Assembly (NCBI RefSeq): GCF_003315635.1
Contig: NZ_PDCG01000008.1
Span: 1-43,564, forward strand
Direction: 5' to 3'
Origin: Bifidobacterium aemilianum
Lineage (GTDB): Bacteria > Actinomycetota > Actinomycetes > Actinomycetales > Bifidobacteriaceae
Length of the DNA: 43,564 bases
Part shown: piece after piece, positions 34,515 to 43,018 of the stretch
Layout of the letters: the number at the start of each line of letters is the position of its first letter
How positions within the stretch are numbered: position 1 is the stretch's first letter
The notes under the pieces: model-generated
Told to the model about the DNA's origin: nothing
Databases searched by the model: none
The model's input: only the letters and a program-made list of their open reading frames with translations
Program-made: the position numbers and the translations under genes

Positions 34515-35282
34515 ATGAACTCCGAAATGACTGTATCGGCTGAACCGTCTGCCCCCGATGCGCCGGTTGAATCGGCCGGGCAAGCGGCTGAGATGTCCCT
34601 GCATAATCGACTGCTCGACCAGTGGGGTATGGCCATTGTTGGAGGAGATGTGCATGAGGGGCAGCATTTGCCCGATCCCGATTTCTACGAGGGCACCCCC
34701 TCAAGAACGGCCACACGTGAGGCCACCAGGGTCCTGGAGTCCATGGGCTTGGTCAGCGTCAAACGTAAGGTTGGCGCCACCGTCAATCCGGCCGACCAAT
34801 GGAACATCTTCGACCCCCAGGTCATCGACTGGCGCCTTCGTGGGCCGCGACGCAGGGAAGTGCTCCACGAACTCTCCCAGCTACGGGAGGGGGTTGAGCC
34901 CCTGGCCGCCCAGCTGGCCGCCAGCAACGCCACACCTGGTGACTGGGCCACCCTGACCCAGGCGGCCATCACCATGGTCGCCCACAGCGAGGAGGCCAAC
35001 CGGCCCGCCTACCTGGCCGCCGACGAGCTCTTCCACCGTACCCTGCTCAAGGCATCGGGCAACAGTATGTTCGCCGCCCTGGGTGACGTCATATCCTCCA
35101 TCCTGATAGGCCGGACCAAGTACGAGCTCATGCCCCGCAAGGCCAATGAGCACGCCCTCCGCCTCCACAGCGACGTGGCCGCCCTGATTCGCAGAGGCGA
35201 CGGCCAAGGCGCCAGGGAGGCCATGGAATGGATCGTAGGCGAATCCGACGCTGCCATAGAGCAGATCGCGAAAGGTGAGTAG
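34515..35282 (+). CDS. GntR/FadR-family transcriptional regulator of the gluconate genes
   Basis: 255 residues. A polar N-terminus of about 25 residues, then a winged-helix domain (QHLPDPDFYEGTPSRTATREATRVLESMGLVSVKRKVGATVNP) and a mainly helical FCD ligand-binding domain with FHRTLLKASGNSMF and LRLHSDVAALIRRGD, the usual His positions of metal-assisted acid-sugar sensors. Divergent placement from gntP-gntK-gnd suggests repression relieved by gluconate or its phosphate. ATG 34515 follows agagtggtgg; ATG 34491 is an alternative. Confidence 0.87.
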   Translation: MNSEMTVSAEPSAPDAPVESAGQAAEMSLHNRLLDQWGMAIVGGDVHEGQHLPDPDFYEGTPSRTATREATRVLESMGLVSVKRKVGATVNPADQWNIFDPQVIDWRLRGPRRREVLHELSQLREGVEPLAAQLAASNATPGDWATLTQAAITMVAHSEEANRPAYLAADELFHRTLLKASGNSMFAALGDVISSILIGRTKYELMPRKANEHALRLHSDVAALIRRGDGQGAREAMEWIVGESDAAIEQIAKGE

Positions 35283-35527
35283 GCGGAAGGGATTCCCCCT
35301 GGCTCAATTCGATATTCTGAAATGCGGCCTGTTGCTGTCGTTGCAAAGTTGCCCGCACGAACCGTCAGTGGTGTAGGGGCTTGTAGTTCTGAATGCTTGG
35401 CCTCGGCGTGGTATCTATGCTCTGCCGCTAGAAGCGCGTTGCTTCAGGCTATGGATACGATTGGTGTTCGTTTGACTCGCCATGAGATATGCACGGCACA
35501 TTGCCAATGGGCCGTGAAAGACCTTCG
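35283..35527. other. Gap after the GntR gene
   Basis: 245 bases between the regulator and the tRNA gene; no feature recognised. Confidence 0.35.
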
Positions 35528-35600
35528 TGGAGCTGATGGTAATCGAAACCACGACCTCTTCGATGCGAACGAAGCGCTCTACCAACTGAGCTACAGCCCC
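35528..35600 (-). tRNA. tRNA-Ala (anticodon CGC)
   Basis: 73 nt on the minus strand. Acceptor GGGGCTG pairs with CAGCTCC and includes the alanine identity pair G3-U70; the D arm contains GCTCAGTTGGTAGAGC. Anticodon stem CTTCG/CGAAG with loop TTCGCAT gives anticodon CGC, reading GCG. T arm GTGG-TTTCGAT-TACC. Discriminator A; the 3' CCA is not encoded. Confidence 0.95.
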
Positions 35601-35687
35601 ATTGCCTCAGCAGAGACAACTCTAACGAGAGTAGTACAAGCTCTGCCCAAGCGCAATGACCCGTGTGCGTGCTTGGGCAGGGGCGAG

Positions 35688-36362
35688 TTACTCCGCAGCT
35701 GGCTGCCTCTTGCCGAACTTGGCCTTGTAGAGGCCGACGATGGTGGGAATCAGTGAGATGGCCAGGATGGCCACGATGACCAGCTCGAAGTTCTTCTGGA
35801 CAAAGGGGATGCCGCCGAAGAAGTAGCCCAAGAGGGTGAAGAGGGTGGACCAGACCAGTCCTCCCAGCACCGAGAAGGGCGTGAACCGTGACCAGCGCAT
35901 GCCGGAAAGCCCTGAGATAAAGGGCATGAAGGTTCTGATGAAGGGGAAGAAGCGGCCCAGGAAGACGGCCAAGGGCCCCCACTTGTCGATCATGGATTCC
36001 GTCTTGGCCAGGCGTTCGTGGGTCATGGCCTTGACCTTGCCTGATTCGATGATTCGCCTGCCGAAGAAATGGCCGATGAAATAGTTGCACTGGTCTCCGA
36101 CGATCGGGGCGCACCAGACCACGGGCAGCAGTGCGAACAGGGGCAGGGCCGACTGGCCGGTCCTGGCGTCCGGGGCGGCGAAGAAGCCAGCGGCGAACAG
36201 GAGTGAGTCACCCGGCAGGAAGGGGAAGAAGACCACACCCGTCTCGATGAAGACGATGAGGAAGATGAAGCCAAGCGTCGGAGCCACACCCATGGAGATC
36301 CATCCCGCGATGATGGTCCGGGGGTCCTTGAGCAATTCGATGATGAATCTGATGAAGCCCAT
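35688..36362 (-). CDS. DedA-family membrane protein
   Basis: 224 residues, with several hydrophobic helices. FIETGVVFFPFLPGDSLLF (about 38-56) and the re-entrant motif GRFFPFIRTFMPFISGLSGM, followed by a long helix pair, define the DedA/SNARE-associated family, implicated in phospholipid flipping and envelope homeostasis. A basic C-terminus (YKAKFGKRQ) ends the protein. A caggac sequence lies upstream of ATG 36362. It lies just downstream of nothing in the same direction, so it is probably a single-gene transcript ending before the tRNA. Confidence 0.88.
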   Translation of the reverse strand: MGFIRFIIELLKDPRTIIAGWISMGVAPTLGFIFLIVFIETGVVFFPFLPGDSLLFAAGFFAAPDARTGQSALPLFALLPVVWCAPIVGDQCNYFIGHFFGRRIIESGKVKAMTHERLAKTESMIDKWGPLAVFLGRFFPFIRTFMPFISGLSGMRWSRFTPFSVLGGLVWSTLFTLLGYFFGGIPFVQKNFELVIVAILAISLIPTIVGLYKAKFGKRQPAAE

Positions 36363-36888
36363 GCAAGTCCTGTCGTTGTGGTCAATGCAGCTGCATACGG
36401 TCGGCCCGTTTCAAGTCCGGCCTCGGCCTCAGCCATAGGCCTGATGCTCAAACACCAGCGAATCCGCATGCCTGTATATCCGCATTTCACTGTATCAGCC
36501 AGTCTGTAAAGCTTCTGCAAGTGCGGCTGAAAGGCGGCGCTTGCCGCAGGCGGAACAAAGCCCCATCCACGTGCCGACCGGTTTGTTGAAGCGATTGACA
36601 AATTATGGGGGGCTGCTACGTTGGGCAATTAACTCTCTGTACTTGCGCCCTGTTGGTGGCGCACTATGGAATGGGGCTAAGTATGGCTGGAACCATCGGA
36701 AAACCAGGGGGCTCCAGGCCATAGCGCTGATAACGGCACCCGTTTCATGGGAGTGGATGGCGAGGGGACCCGGTAGTGGCCATTCCCGACTCTCTGGTCT
36801 ACAAGCCCCGGCGCGATCGGTAGGTTTGGTTGTAAGTGCTTGGTGGCCTCCCGATTAAGCTCAAGTCCTTGCTCAAAAGGTTTCGGAA
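36363..36888. other. Long gap between dedA and the LacI locus
   Basis: 526 bases. A promoter-like TTGACA (36595-36600)-16 nt-TACGTT (36617-36622) points right but no credible coding sequence follows; the one longer frame here (TTG start at 36541) has no recognisable motif or ribosome site. Nothing else recognised. Confidence 0.4.
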
Positions 36889-36918
36889 TTGACGGATTTT
36901 CCAGTTCGGTGTTATAGT
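36889..36918 (+). promoter_or_regulatory. Promoter of the lacI-type gene
   Basis: TTGACG (36889-36894), 18-nt spacer, TATAGT (36913-36918). The operator palindrome starts 3 nt downstream, so a bound repressor would block initiation. Confidence 0.72.
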
Positions 36919-36921
36919 TAG

Positions 36922-36933
36922 CGAAACGTTTCG
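36922..36933. promoter_or_regulatory. LacI-family operator 1
   Basis: Perfect palindrome CGAAACGTTTCG, with a central CG as in LacI/GalR-family operators, directly downstream of the regulator's own -10 box: autoregulation. Confidence 0.85.
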
Positions 36934-37013
36934 ATTAGCTGGATCGTCAGGAGCTGGTCGACATGCTTCAGCGGTGTTGACGTGGTCGTCAATGGTATAA
37001 GGAAGGGGTGAGG

Positions 37014-38057
37014 ATGCCTGGAATAAAGGATGTGGCACAGCTCGCCGGCGTATCGGCCTCCACCGTCTCCTATGTGCTGACCGGCAAGCGCTCCATTTCT
37101 GCCAAGACCACGAACAAGGTCATGAAAGCCATAGACCAGTTGGGCTACACACCGGATGCTCGTGGGCAAAGACTGCGCGGTAGCCGAAGCCAGGTCATCG
37201 CCTTAAGCGAACCGATTCGTGAGGGCATGAACCAGGTTCAGTACAGTGCCTACTTCATGCAGGCGGCCTTACAGGCTCGCAAGGCTGGGTATGATGTGCT
37301 CCTGCTTGGTGCCGAAGACGCTGTTGGAGACATCAGGCGTGTGACCAATGGGAATCAGGCCGACGGGGTGGTTCTGCTTGATGTCATGGCAGATGACAAC
37401 AGGTCAGCTGAAGCTGGCAGCTATACCAAACCCTCGGTTGCTATTGGATACCCCCATAGTCACGAATCATGCGCCTGCATTGATATAGACTTTGTCGCCT
37501 TGGGCAAAATGGCGGCCCGAAAGCTTGATGACTTTGGCCACAAGCGAGTGGTTCTCCTGCGTGGTCTTGAGGATAATTACGCGCGCGGTGCCGGGTACAT
37601 GCTGCTCTTCCGAGCCTCCTTCCTTAGTAACTGCGAAAAACTCGGCATTGAGGTTAGGGAATCCGGCAAGGTCACCCCGGACTTCGACGCGGAGGGCTTT
37701 GTCCGTAATCTAATTCTGGGCCCAAAGGCTCCGACGGCCATTGTCAACCAGTCTCAGGCTGGCATCCTGAACGTTGTGCTCGATGCTCTGGGCAAGGCAA
37801 GGATTCGGGTTCCTGAGGATTTATCGGTTATCTCCTGTGGAACCTTCCTGCAGGGAGAGATGATTCGTTATCCCGTCAGTGAGGTGCCCTTGGACCCTGG
37901 GACATTATGCCGCAAGGTCATTACGGTCCTGGTGGATGCCATTGAGAATAAACGTGACATCAGAGGGTTGGTTGAGCTTACCGAACCAACATATGTCGAT
38001 CGAGGTTCCCTGGGTCCGGCCCCAGGCGATGGAAAGGAGATTGGCCAGACGTTGTAA
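37014..38057 (+). CDS. LacI-family transcriptional regulator
   Basis: 347 residues. The N-terminal helix-turn-helix and hinge read GIKDVAQLAGVSASTVSYVL and, near residue 45-60, YTPDARGQRLRGSRS. The rest is a periplasmic-binding-type sensor domain (YDVLLLGAEDAVGDIRRV, DGVVLLDV). ATG 37014 is preceded by aaggaagggg; an in-frame GTG at 37008 overlaps that site and is less likely. It should repress itself and the downstream importer from the two identical palindromes, and lift off when a sugar or sugar phosphate binds. Confidence 0.92.
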   Translation: MPGIKDVAQLAGVSASTVSYVLTGKRSISAKTTNKVMKAIDQLGYTPDARGQRLRGSRSQVIALSEPIREGMNQVQYSAYFMQAALQARKAGYDVLLLGAEDAVGDIRRVTNGNQADGVVLLDVMADDNRSAEAGSYTKPSVAIGYPHSHESCACIDIDFVALGKMAARKLDDFGHKRVVLLRGLEDNYARGAGYMLLFRASFLSNCEKLGIEVRESGKVTPDFDAEGFVRNLILGPKAPTAIVNQSQAGILNVVLDALGKARIRVPEDLSVISCGTFLQGEMIRYPVSEVPLDPGTLCRKVITVLVDAIENKRDIRGLVELTEPTYVDRGSLGPAPGDGKEIGQTL

Positions 38058-38175
38058 TGGAATCGGGCCCATGGCCTGAGCAATTCCGGGTGCTGTTCGT
38101 TGTGGAAGAGCCTCGGTTCATTGACTGCCTTTCAAAGAAGTGAGGAAGTACATCAAGAAGAACGAAGGAGTCTTT

Positions 38176-38181
38176 TATAGG
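38176..38181 (+). promoter_or_regulatory. -10 box of the importer operon
   Basis: TATAGG lies 5 nt before the second operator, the same geometry as in front of lacI. No good -35 box was seen, which might mean dependence on an activator. Confidence 0.45.
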
Positions 38182-38186
38182 AAGAT

Positions 38187-38200
38187 TCGAAACGTTTCGA
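38187..38200. promoter_or_regulatory. LacI-family operator 2
   Basis: TCGAAACGTTTCGA, a perfect 14-bp palindrome containing the whole 12-bp core of operator 1; 49 nt before the binding protein gene. Confidence 0.87.
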
Positions 38201-38249
38201 TTGTTGTGGTGGACCCACATCTGAGAAATATGATGATTAAGGAGAAAAG

Positions 38250-39554
38250 ATGAAAATCAAAGGTATGGTTGCCGCTTTGGCTATCACAGCCATGTCGATA
38301 AGCACCCTTGCGGCTTGTGGAAGTGGCGACAATCAAAGTCAGGAGAAGCCAGAAACCCTGTCTGTCTGGACCTATGAGTCACCGACTTCGGCACAGTACC
38401 ACGCTTGGAAGAAGGCTGCCGAGGAGTTCACAAAAGAGACTGGCATCAAGACCAAGTTCGAGACCAAGTCCTTCACCCAAATCGCGCAGAACAGCAGTCA
38501 GTTTCTGGATTCCGACCAGGCGCCGGATGTCATGGAGTCCAACCGTGGCAACGGAAGCGCCGGGATGCTTTCCTCCATGGGTCTGCTGAGCGACCTTGGC
38601 CCCTATGTGAAGAAGTACGGTTGGGATAAGAAGGTTACCCAGGCGGATTCCTCCATGGCCCGTTACGATGATAAAGGGATTATGGACGGTAACACCTGGT
38701 ATGGCCTCCCCAGCTATGCGGAATTCCAGCGGGTCTACTACAACAAGGACATGTTCGCCAAGTATGGCGTGGAGATTCCCACCACCATGGATGAGTTCGA
38801 GCAGGCCTGCCAGAAATTCAAGGATGCCGGCGTGACGCCCATCGACGCGGATGCCGGCGAGTATGGAGTTCTCTGGCTGTGGTGGCAGCTGGTGTCCACC
38901 AAAGCCGACAAACAGTTCATGGCGGATTGGCAGATGTACAAGCACGATGTCAATTGGAAGAGCGAGCCGTTGACCTACGCCACCAATACGATCAATGAAT
39001 GGCTTGAGAAGGGTTATATCTCCCGCAACGCCACCGGTCTCAAGGCAGAGGACACCAATTCGTCCTTCATCAAGGGTGACTATCCCATGTACCAGACCGG
39101 CACCTGGAACCAAAGCCGCTTTATCTCACAGGTCAAGACCTTCGATTGGGAGGCGCACATTCTTCCCGGCTCTAAGCTGGCCCAGGGCTGCACCGGCAAT
39201 CTCATGGTCATTCCCGAAAAGTCCAAGCACAAGGACTATGCCGCTCAGCTCCTGGACAAGATCATCTCCGACGGCATTCAGAAGGGCATTGCCGAGGAGG
39301 GTGGCATTCCTGTCTCCTCCAAGGTCAAGACCTCTTCCAATGAGAAGAACCAGGCCATGATTGAGGAATACGCCTCCTTCTCCAAGAAGGACGCCCTGTC
39401 CTACTATCCCGACTACCCTGCTGCCAACCTGACGGATGCCATCCCTGCCGCTCTGCAGGAGCTGGTCAACGGCACCAAGAACCCCGACCAGGTTCTCTCC
39501 AGCATCAAGGATGCCTACACCTCTGGTGTTAAGGATATGGACGTTAAGAACTGA
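38250..39554 (+). CDS. Sugar ABC transporter substrate-binding lipoprotein
   Basis: 434 residues. Lipoprotein signal peptide with lipobox LAAC (residues about 22-25), then a family 1 extracellular binding protein (SVWTYESPTSAQYHAWKKAA, PDVMESNRG, a YYNKDMFAKYGVEIPTTMDEF hinge). It captures an oligosaccharide outside the membrane and delivers it to the permeases encoded next. The aaggagaaaag site is ideal. First gene of the LacI-controlled operon. Ligand not readable from sequence. Confidence 0.92.
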   Translation: MKIKGMVAALAITAMSISTLAACGSGDNQSQEKPETLSVWTYESPTSAQYHAWKKAAEEFTKETGIKTKFETKSFTQIAQNSSQFLDSDQAPDVMESNRGNGSAGMLSSMGLLSDLGPYVKKYGWDKKVTQADSSMARYDDKGIMDGNTWYGLPSYAEFQRVYYNKDMFAKYGVEIPTTMDEFEQACQKFKDAGVTPIDADAGEYGVLWLWWQLVSTKADKQFMADWQMYKHDVNWKSEPLTYATNTINEWLEKGYISRNATGLKAEDTNSSFIKGDYPMYQTGTWNQSRFISQVKTFDWEAHILPGSKLAQGCTGNLMVIPEKSKHKDYAAQLLDKIISDGIQKGIAEEGGIPVSSKVKTSSNEKNQAMIEEYASFSKKDALSYYPDYPAANLTDAIPAALQELVNGTKNPDQVLSSIKDAYTSGVKDMDVKN

Positions 39555-39583
39555 GCGTAGAGCGCCTCACCTTCCACAGGTAA

Positions 39584-39610
39584 CCGAACGACTGGTCGCC
39601 AGTCGTTCGG
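39584..39610 (+). promoter_or_regulatory. Intercistronic stem-loop after the binding protein gene
   Basis: Perfect 12-bp stem ccgaacgactgg (39584-39595) with ccagtcgttcgg (39599-39610) and a 3-nt loop TCG. It lies 29 nt after the stop. Such elements commonly stabilise the binding-protein mRNA or reduce permease expression. Confidence 0.75.
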
Positions 39611-39654
39611 GCCTGTCCAAACATATACGAACTTCAGTGAGATGGGAGACTGGG

Positions 39655-40593
39655 ATGTCTCAACAAGTGGTAACCAAAAAGCCGGCGCTCTCCCGATTGC
39701 CCGGCAGCAGGCCTTCAAAGTTCCTGCCATATCTGATACCGGGTTTGGTGGCCTTGCTGGTCATCGTGATTGTTCCCTTTGGGTGGAACATCTATCTGAG
39801 CCTTACCCGCTGGCGCGGGGTCGGTCCGGTCAAATTCGTTGGTTTCGCCAACTGGCAGAGGCTCATGGCTGATGCGACCTTCTGGAAGTCCTTCCTCAAT
39901 TCCTTTTGGATCATCGTCGCCATCGTGGTCATCCCCACCGCGCTGGGCCTGCTGATCTCCTCGGTCCTGACGGATGTCATCCAAAAGAAGTTCGGTTCAG
40001 GCAACGCCTCCTTCATCAGGGCACTTTACTACTTGCCCCAGCTCCTGCCCGTAGCTGTGGCATCGGTTATCATGGGGTGGATCTTCAGACCCGATGATGG
40101 AGCGGTCAACGACCTGCTTGAGAAAATCGGCTTGGGATCCCTTCAGCACAACTGGCTGGGTGACGCGGACAGCGCCCTGCCTATCCTCATGGTCATCCTT
40201 ATCTGGATTCAGCTGGGCTACCCAATCGTCATCTTCATGTCCGGTCTGCAGAGGGTCGATCCGGAGCTCTACGAGGCCGCAAGCCTTGACGGGGCCAACT
40301 GGTGGCAGAAGTTCCGTGTGGTGACCCTGCCCTCTATCGTCCCAGAACTTTTGGTGGTCATCCTGACCGCTACCATCGGGGCATTGAAGACCTTCGGACC
40401 TGTCTACCTGTTGACCAAGGGTGGCCCAGGCACCACCACTATCGTGCCGTCGTACTACTCATACAACCAATTCTTCCAGCTCCATCAAGTGGGGTATGGC
40501 GCGGCCATTTCAACCGCTCTGACCTTGGTGATCATCGTCTTTTCGGTGATTTTCACCATTATTCAGGGTCGGGTCGAGAAGAACGCGGCATAG
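39655..40593 (+). CDS. Sugar ABC transporter permease 1 (MalF-like)
   Basis: 312 residues, six predicted membrane helices. The cytoplasmic EAA loop YEAASLDGANWWQKFRVVTLPSI is present at about 210-232. ATG 39655 is preceded by gggagactggg. An open frame further upstream overlaps the previous gene and is not used. It forms the membrane channel with permease 2 and a shared ATPase encoded elsewhere. Confidence 0.92.
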   Translation: MSQQVVTKKPALSRLPGSRPSKFLPYLIPGLVALLVIVIVPFGWNIYLSLTRWRGVGPVKFVGFANWQRLMADATFWKSFLNSFWIIVAIVVIPTALGLLISSVLTDVIQKKFGSGNASFIRALYYLPQLLPVAVASVIMGWIFRPDDGAVNDLLEKIGLGSLQHNWLGDADSALPILMVILIWIQLGYPIVIFMSGLQRVDPELYEAASLDGANWWQKFRVVTLPSIVPELLVVILTATIGALKTFGPVYLLTKGGPGTTTIVPSYYSYNQFFQLHQVGYGAAISTALTLVIIVFSVIFTIIQGRVEKNAA

Positions 40594-40612
40594 GGGAAAG
40601 GAGCCATCTATC

Positions 40613-41503
40613 ATGACGGACGCAACAGTTCAAACACCCTCGCAAGGCGCGAGCGGCAAGGTTCGAAATCAATCCAAGCATATACGCACCTGGGGGGACT
40701 GGCTGGCCCTGGTATTTTTGATCATAGGCGCGCTTGTAATGCTTTTCCCCCTGCTCATCCTGGCAATGAACGCCTTCAAGACCATCGGCGACTATAACGC
40801 CAACGGTCCTTTGACCCTGCCGGACCATCCGACCATGGAGGGCATCGCATCCTTCTGGAAGTCCAGCAACTTCCCCCTTAAGTTCGTGAACAGCTTCGTG
40901 ATCGCCCTGGTGGTCGCCATTCTTGGTGTGACGCTTTCTGTGCTCAATTCCTTTGCGCTGGGTATCGGACGTGTCAAGGGGAACAGGTGGATAATACTGC
41001 TCATCATGCTGGCCAACATGATGCCCCAGGAGGCTCTGCTCTACCCCCTTTACACCATGTTCAAGCAGGTGGGCATCTACAATTCACAGCTGTCGATCAT
41101 CGTGATCTTCACCGTGATTCAAAGCGCCTACGGCACCTACTTGTTGTCGGCGGTATACGGAACCTTTCCCCAGGCGATTCTGGAGGCCGCCACCATTGAC
41201 GGAGCATCACGATGGGAGACCCTGCTCAAAGTGGTGCTGCCGATATCCTGGCCGACCATCAGTGTGCTTTTCGTCTTCTTCTTCGTGTGGACGTGGAACG
41301 AGTATATGATTCCCATGGCCTTCCTGATGGACGACAACGTACAGACCATACCGCTGGCACTATCCGCTCTCCAGGGGCAGCACACCATTGATGCCACCCA
41401 GCTGGCCTCGGCCTCGCTGCTGAGCATCATCCCGACCATCATCTTCTTCATCGTCTTCCAGCGCAAGCTTAACCAGGGCATTGTCGCTGGAGCCGTCAAG
41501 TAA
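40613..41503 (+). CDS. Sugar ABC transporter permease 2 (MalG-like)
   Basis: 296 residues, six predicted membrane helices with EAA loop LEAATIDGASRWETLLKVVLP and the usual C-terminus FFIVFQRKLNQGIVAGAVK. An aaaggag site precedes ATG 40613, 19 nt after permease 1. No ATP-binding subunit follows. Confidence 0.92.
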   Translation: MTDATVQTPSQGASGKVRNQSKHIRTWGDWLALVFLIIGALVMLFPLLILAMNAFKTIGDYNANGPLTLPDHPTMEGIASFWKSSNFPLKFVNSFVIALVVAILGVTLSVLNSFALGIGRVKGNRWIILLIMLANMMPQEALLYPLYTMFKQVGIYNSQLSIIVIFTVIQSAYGTYLLSAVYGTFPQAILEAATIDGASRWETLLKVVLPISWPTISVLFVFFFVWTWNEYMIPMAFLMDDNVQTIPLALSALQGQHTIDATQLASASLLSIIPTIIFFIVFQRKLNQGIVAGAVK

Positions 41504-41737
41504 GGCCGGCTCACCGACGTTGACTAGGCGTTCGTGGTGCGCGTATGCAAGAACGGGCGCCTTGGTATGGAATTCCAATATCAGTGAGAATATTGACATA
41601 AACATCAGCGGCAGGGCGGCGACGAACGGGAAGCCCGTCCGAGCAGCAAGGGCGCGGTCTGTGCTGAACAGGCGCAAGGAAGCTCCCACACGTACTGCAC
41701 GGCAGCGACAAGTCTCAACAGCGAAAGGTACAGGAAT
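41504..41737 (+). other. Gap between permease 2 and the GH172 gene
   Basis: 234 bases without a credible gene, terminator or promoter. The glycosidase may be co-transcribed with the importer. Confidence 0.4.
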
Positions 41738-42862
41738 ATGGACCAGGTGACTGGCATGGGGTATGGCATGGGAGGCTTCGACTCCCTCATGATGGCTTCG
41801 GGCGGGCGCTCGCGGTGCGTCAACGCGGAGAACCCCACGGGCGGCAAGGGGGTTGCGGCCATGGCCGCCAGCCATCTTGGCCCCTCGCGCAAGGGGAAGC
41901 CCTGCCTGAGCACCGTCAAGGCGGGGGAGTGCGTGACCCTGATGGATGTGGACGGCCCCGGCATCATCCGCCATATCTGGATGACCGTGACCGACAAGAC
42001 CTCGCCCAAGGGCCTGCACGTGCTACGCAACCTGATTCTTGAGTTCTACTGGGACGGCGAGGAGACCCCCTCGGTGGTCAGCCCCATCGGCGACTTCTTC
42101 TGCTGCGGTCACGCCCAGGCCTGCCGCATCAACTCCCTGCCGGTCATGGTCAACCCCAACAGGGGCTTCAACTGCTTCTTCTCCATGCCCTTCGAGCATG
42201 CCAGAATCGTGCTGCGTAACGACCACAACGAGGACGTGCCCGCCTTCTTCTATCAGATCGACTACACCGAGGTCGACCAGCTCCCCGCTGATGCCATGCG
42301 CTTCCATGCCCAATGGCGGCGGCAGAAGGTCACCGAGCTGGCGCACGACTACGTGATACTCGACGGGGTGAAGGGCCGGGGCACCTACTTGGGCACCTAC
42401 CTGGCCCTGACCGCCCTGGAGAGCCGCTGGTGGGGCGAGGGCGAAATCAAGATGTACATCGACGGTGACGGCGACTACCCCACCTGGTGCTCCACCGGCA
42501 CTGAGGACTACTTCGGCGGGGCCTGGTCCTTCGCCGCCTTCGACGACCAGGGCCACATGCGCGAGGAGACCTACAACGGCCCCTTCATGGGCTTCCCCTT
42601 CCGCTCCCAGACCATGGCAACCCCGGAGAGCGCCTACTGGGACCAGGCCAGCCCAGTCATGCGCGGCCTCTACCGCTGGCACCTGCCCGACCCCATCCAT
42701 TTCCAACAGGATCTACGCGTGGAACTCCAACAGATCGGCACCGGCGAAAACGGCCTCTTCGAGCGCTCCGACGACGTCGCCTCCGTGGCTTACTGGTACC
42801 AGACCGAGCTCCACTCCCCCTTCCCGCCCTTGGCCGACCGCTGTGGCCGGCAGCCACGCTGA
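41738..42862 (+). CDS. DUF2961 / GH172 glycoside hydrolase
   Basis: 374 residues, no signal peptide, so it acts in the cytoplasm on imported substrate. The family signatures are GPGIIRHIWMTV (73-84), STGTEDYFGGAWSF (252-265) and REETYNGPFMGFPF. GH172 contains a Bifidobacterium dentium alpha-D-fructofuranosidase (difructose dianhydride I synthase/hydrolase) and D-arabinan-cleaving enzymes; its two catalytic glutamates are, as I recall, 21 residues apart (E270/E291). Here E256 and E277 are exactly 21 apart in the matching motifs. The gene follows the LacI-controlled importer, so it probably cleaves the imported sugar. Substrate between alpha-D-fructofuranoside and alpha-D-arabinofuranoside cannot be decided. 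Confidence 0.85.
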   Translation: MDQVTGMGYGMGGFDSLMMASGGRSRCVNAENPTGGKGVAAMAASHLGPSRKGKPCLSTVKAGECVTLMDVDGPGIIRHIWMTVTDKTSPKGLHVLRNLILEFYWDGEETPSVVSPIGDFFCCGHAQACRINSLPVMVNPNRGFNCFFSMPFEHARIVLRNDHNEDVPAFFYQIDYTEVDQLPADAMRFHAQWRRQKVTELAHDYVILDGVKGRGTYLGTYLALTALESRWWGEGEIKMYIDGDGDYPTWCSTGTEDYFGGAWSFAAFDDQGHMREETYNGPFMGFPFRSQTMATPESAYWDQASPVMRGLYRWHLPDPIHFQQDLRVELQQIGTGENGLFERSDDVASVAYWYQTELHSPFPPLADRCGRQPR

Positions 42863-42941
42863 TGTGGCCGGCAGGCCCCCATGGCCTGCATTGAGGCGTA
42901 TGTCAGGGTGTGGGGGGTTAGGTGTGTGTTGTTGGGTGTGG

Positions 42942-42976
42942 CAGTGCCCCCGAGCTGTGCTGGGTCGGGGGCACTG
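42942..42976. terminator. Bidirectional terminator
   Basis: Perfect 12-bp stem cagtgcccccga (42942-42953) with tcgggggcactg (42965-42976), followed by TTTG on the plus strand. It separates the convergent GH172 and surface-protein genes. Confidence 0.75.
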
Positions 42977-43018
42977 TTTGTGCTGGTTGGGGTGGGGCCT
43001 GGCTGGTGTGTTGTTGGT

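Noticed and set aside
35322..35756. Frame spanning the tRNA-Ala gene
   Set aside because: It reads through the reverse complement of a tRNA and into dedA; no motif.
36541..36858. 105-residue frame upstream of lacI
   Set aside because: Starts at TTG without a ribosome site and resembles no family; kept only as non-coding DNA.
42023..42706. 227-residue frame opposite the GH172 gene
   Set aside because: Codon-bias shadow with Val/Gly-rich composition.
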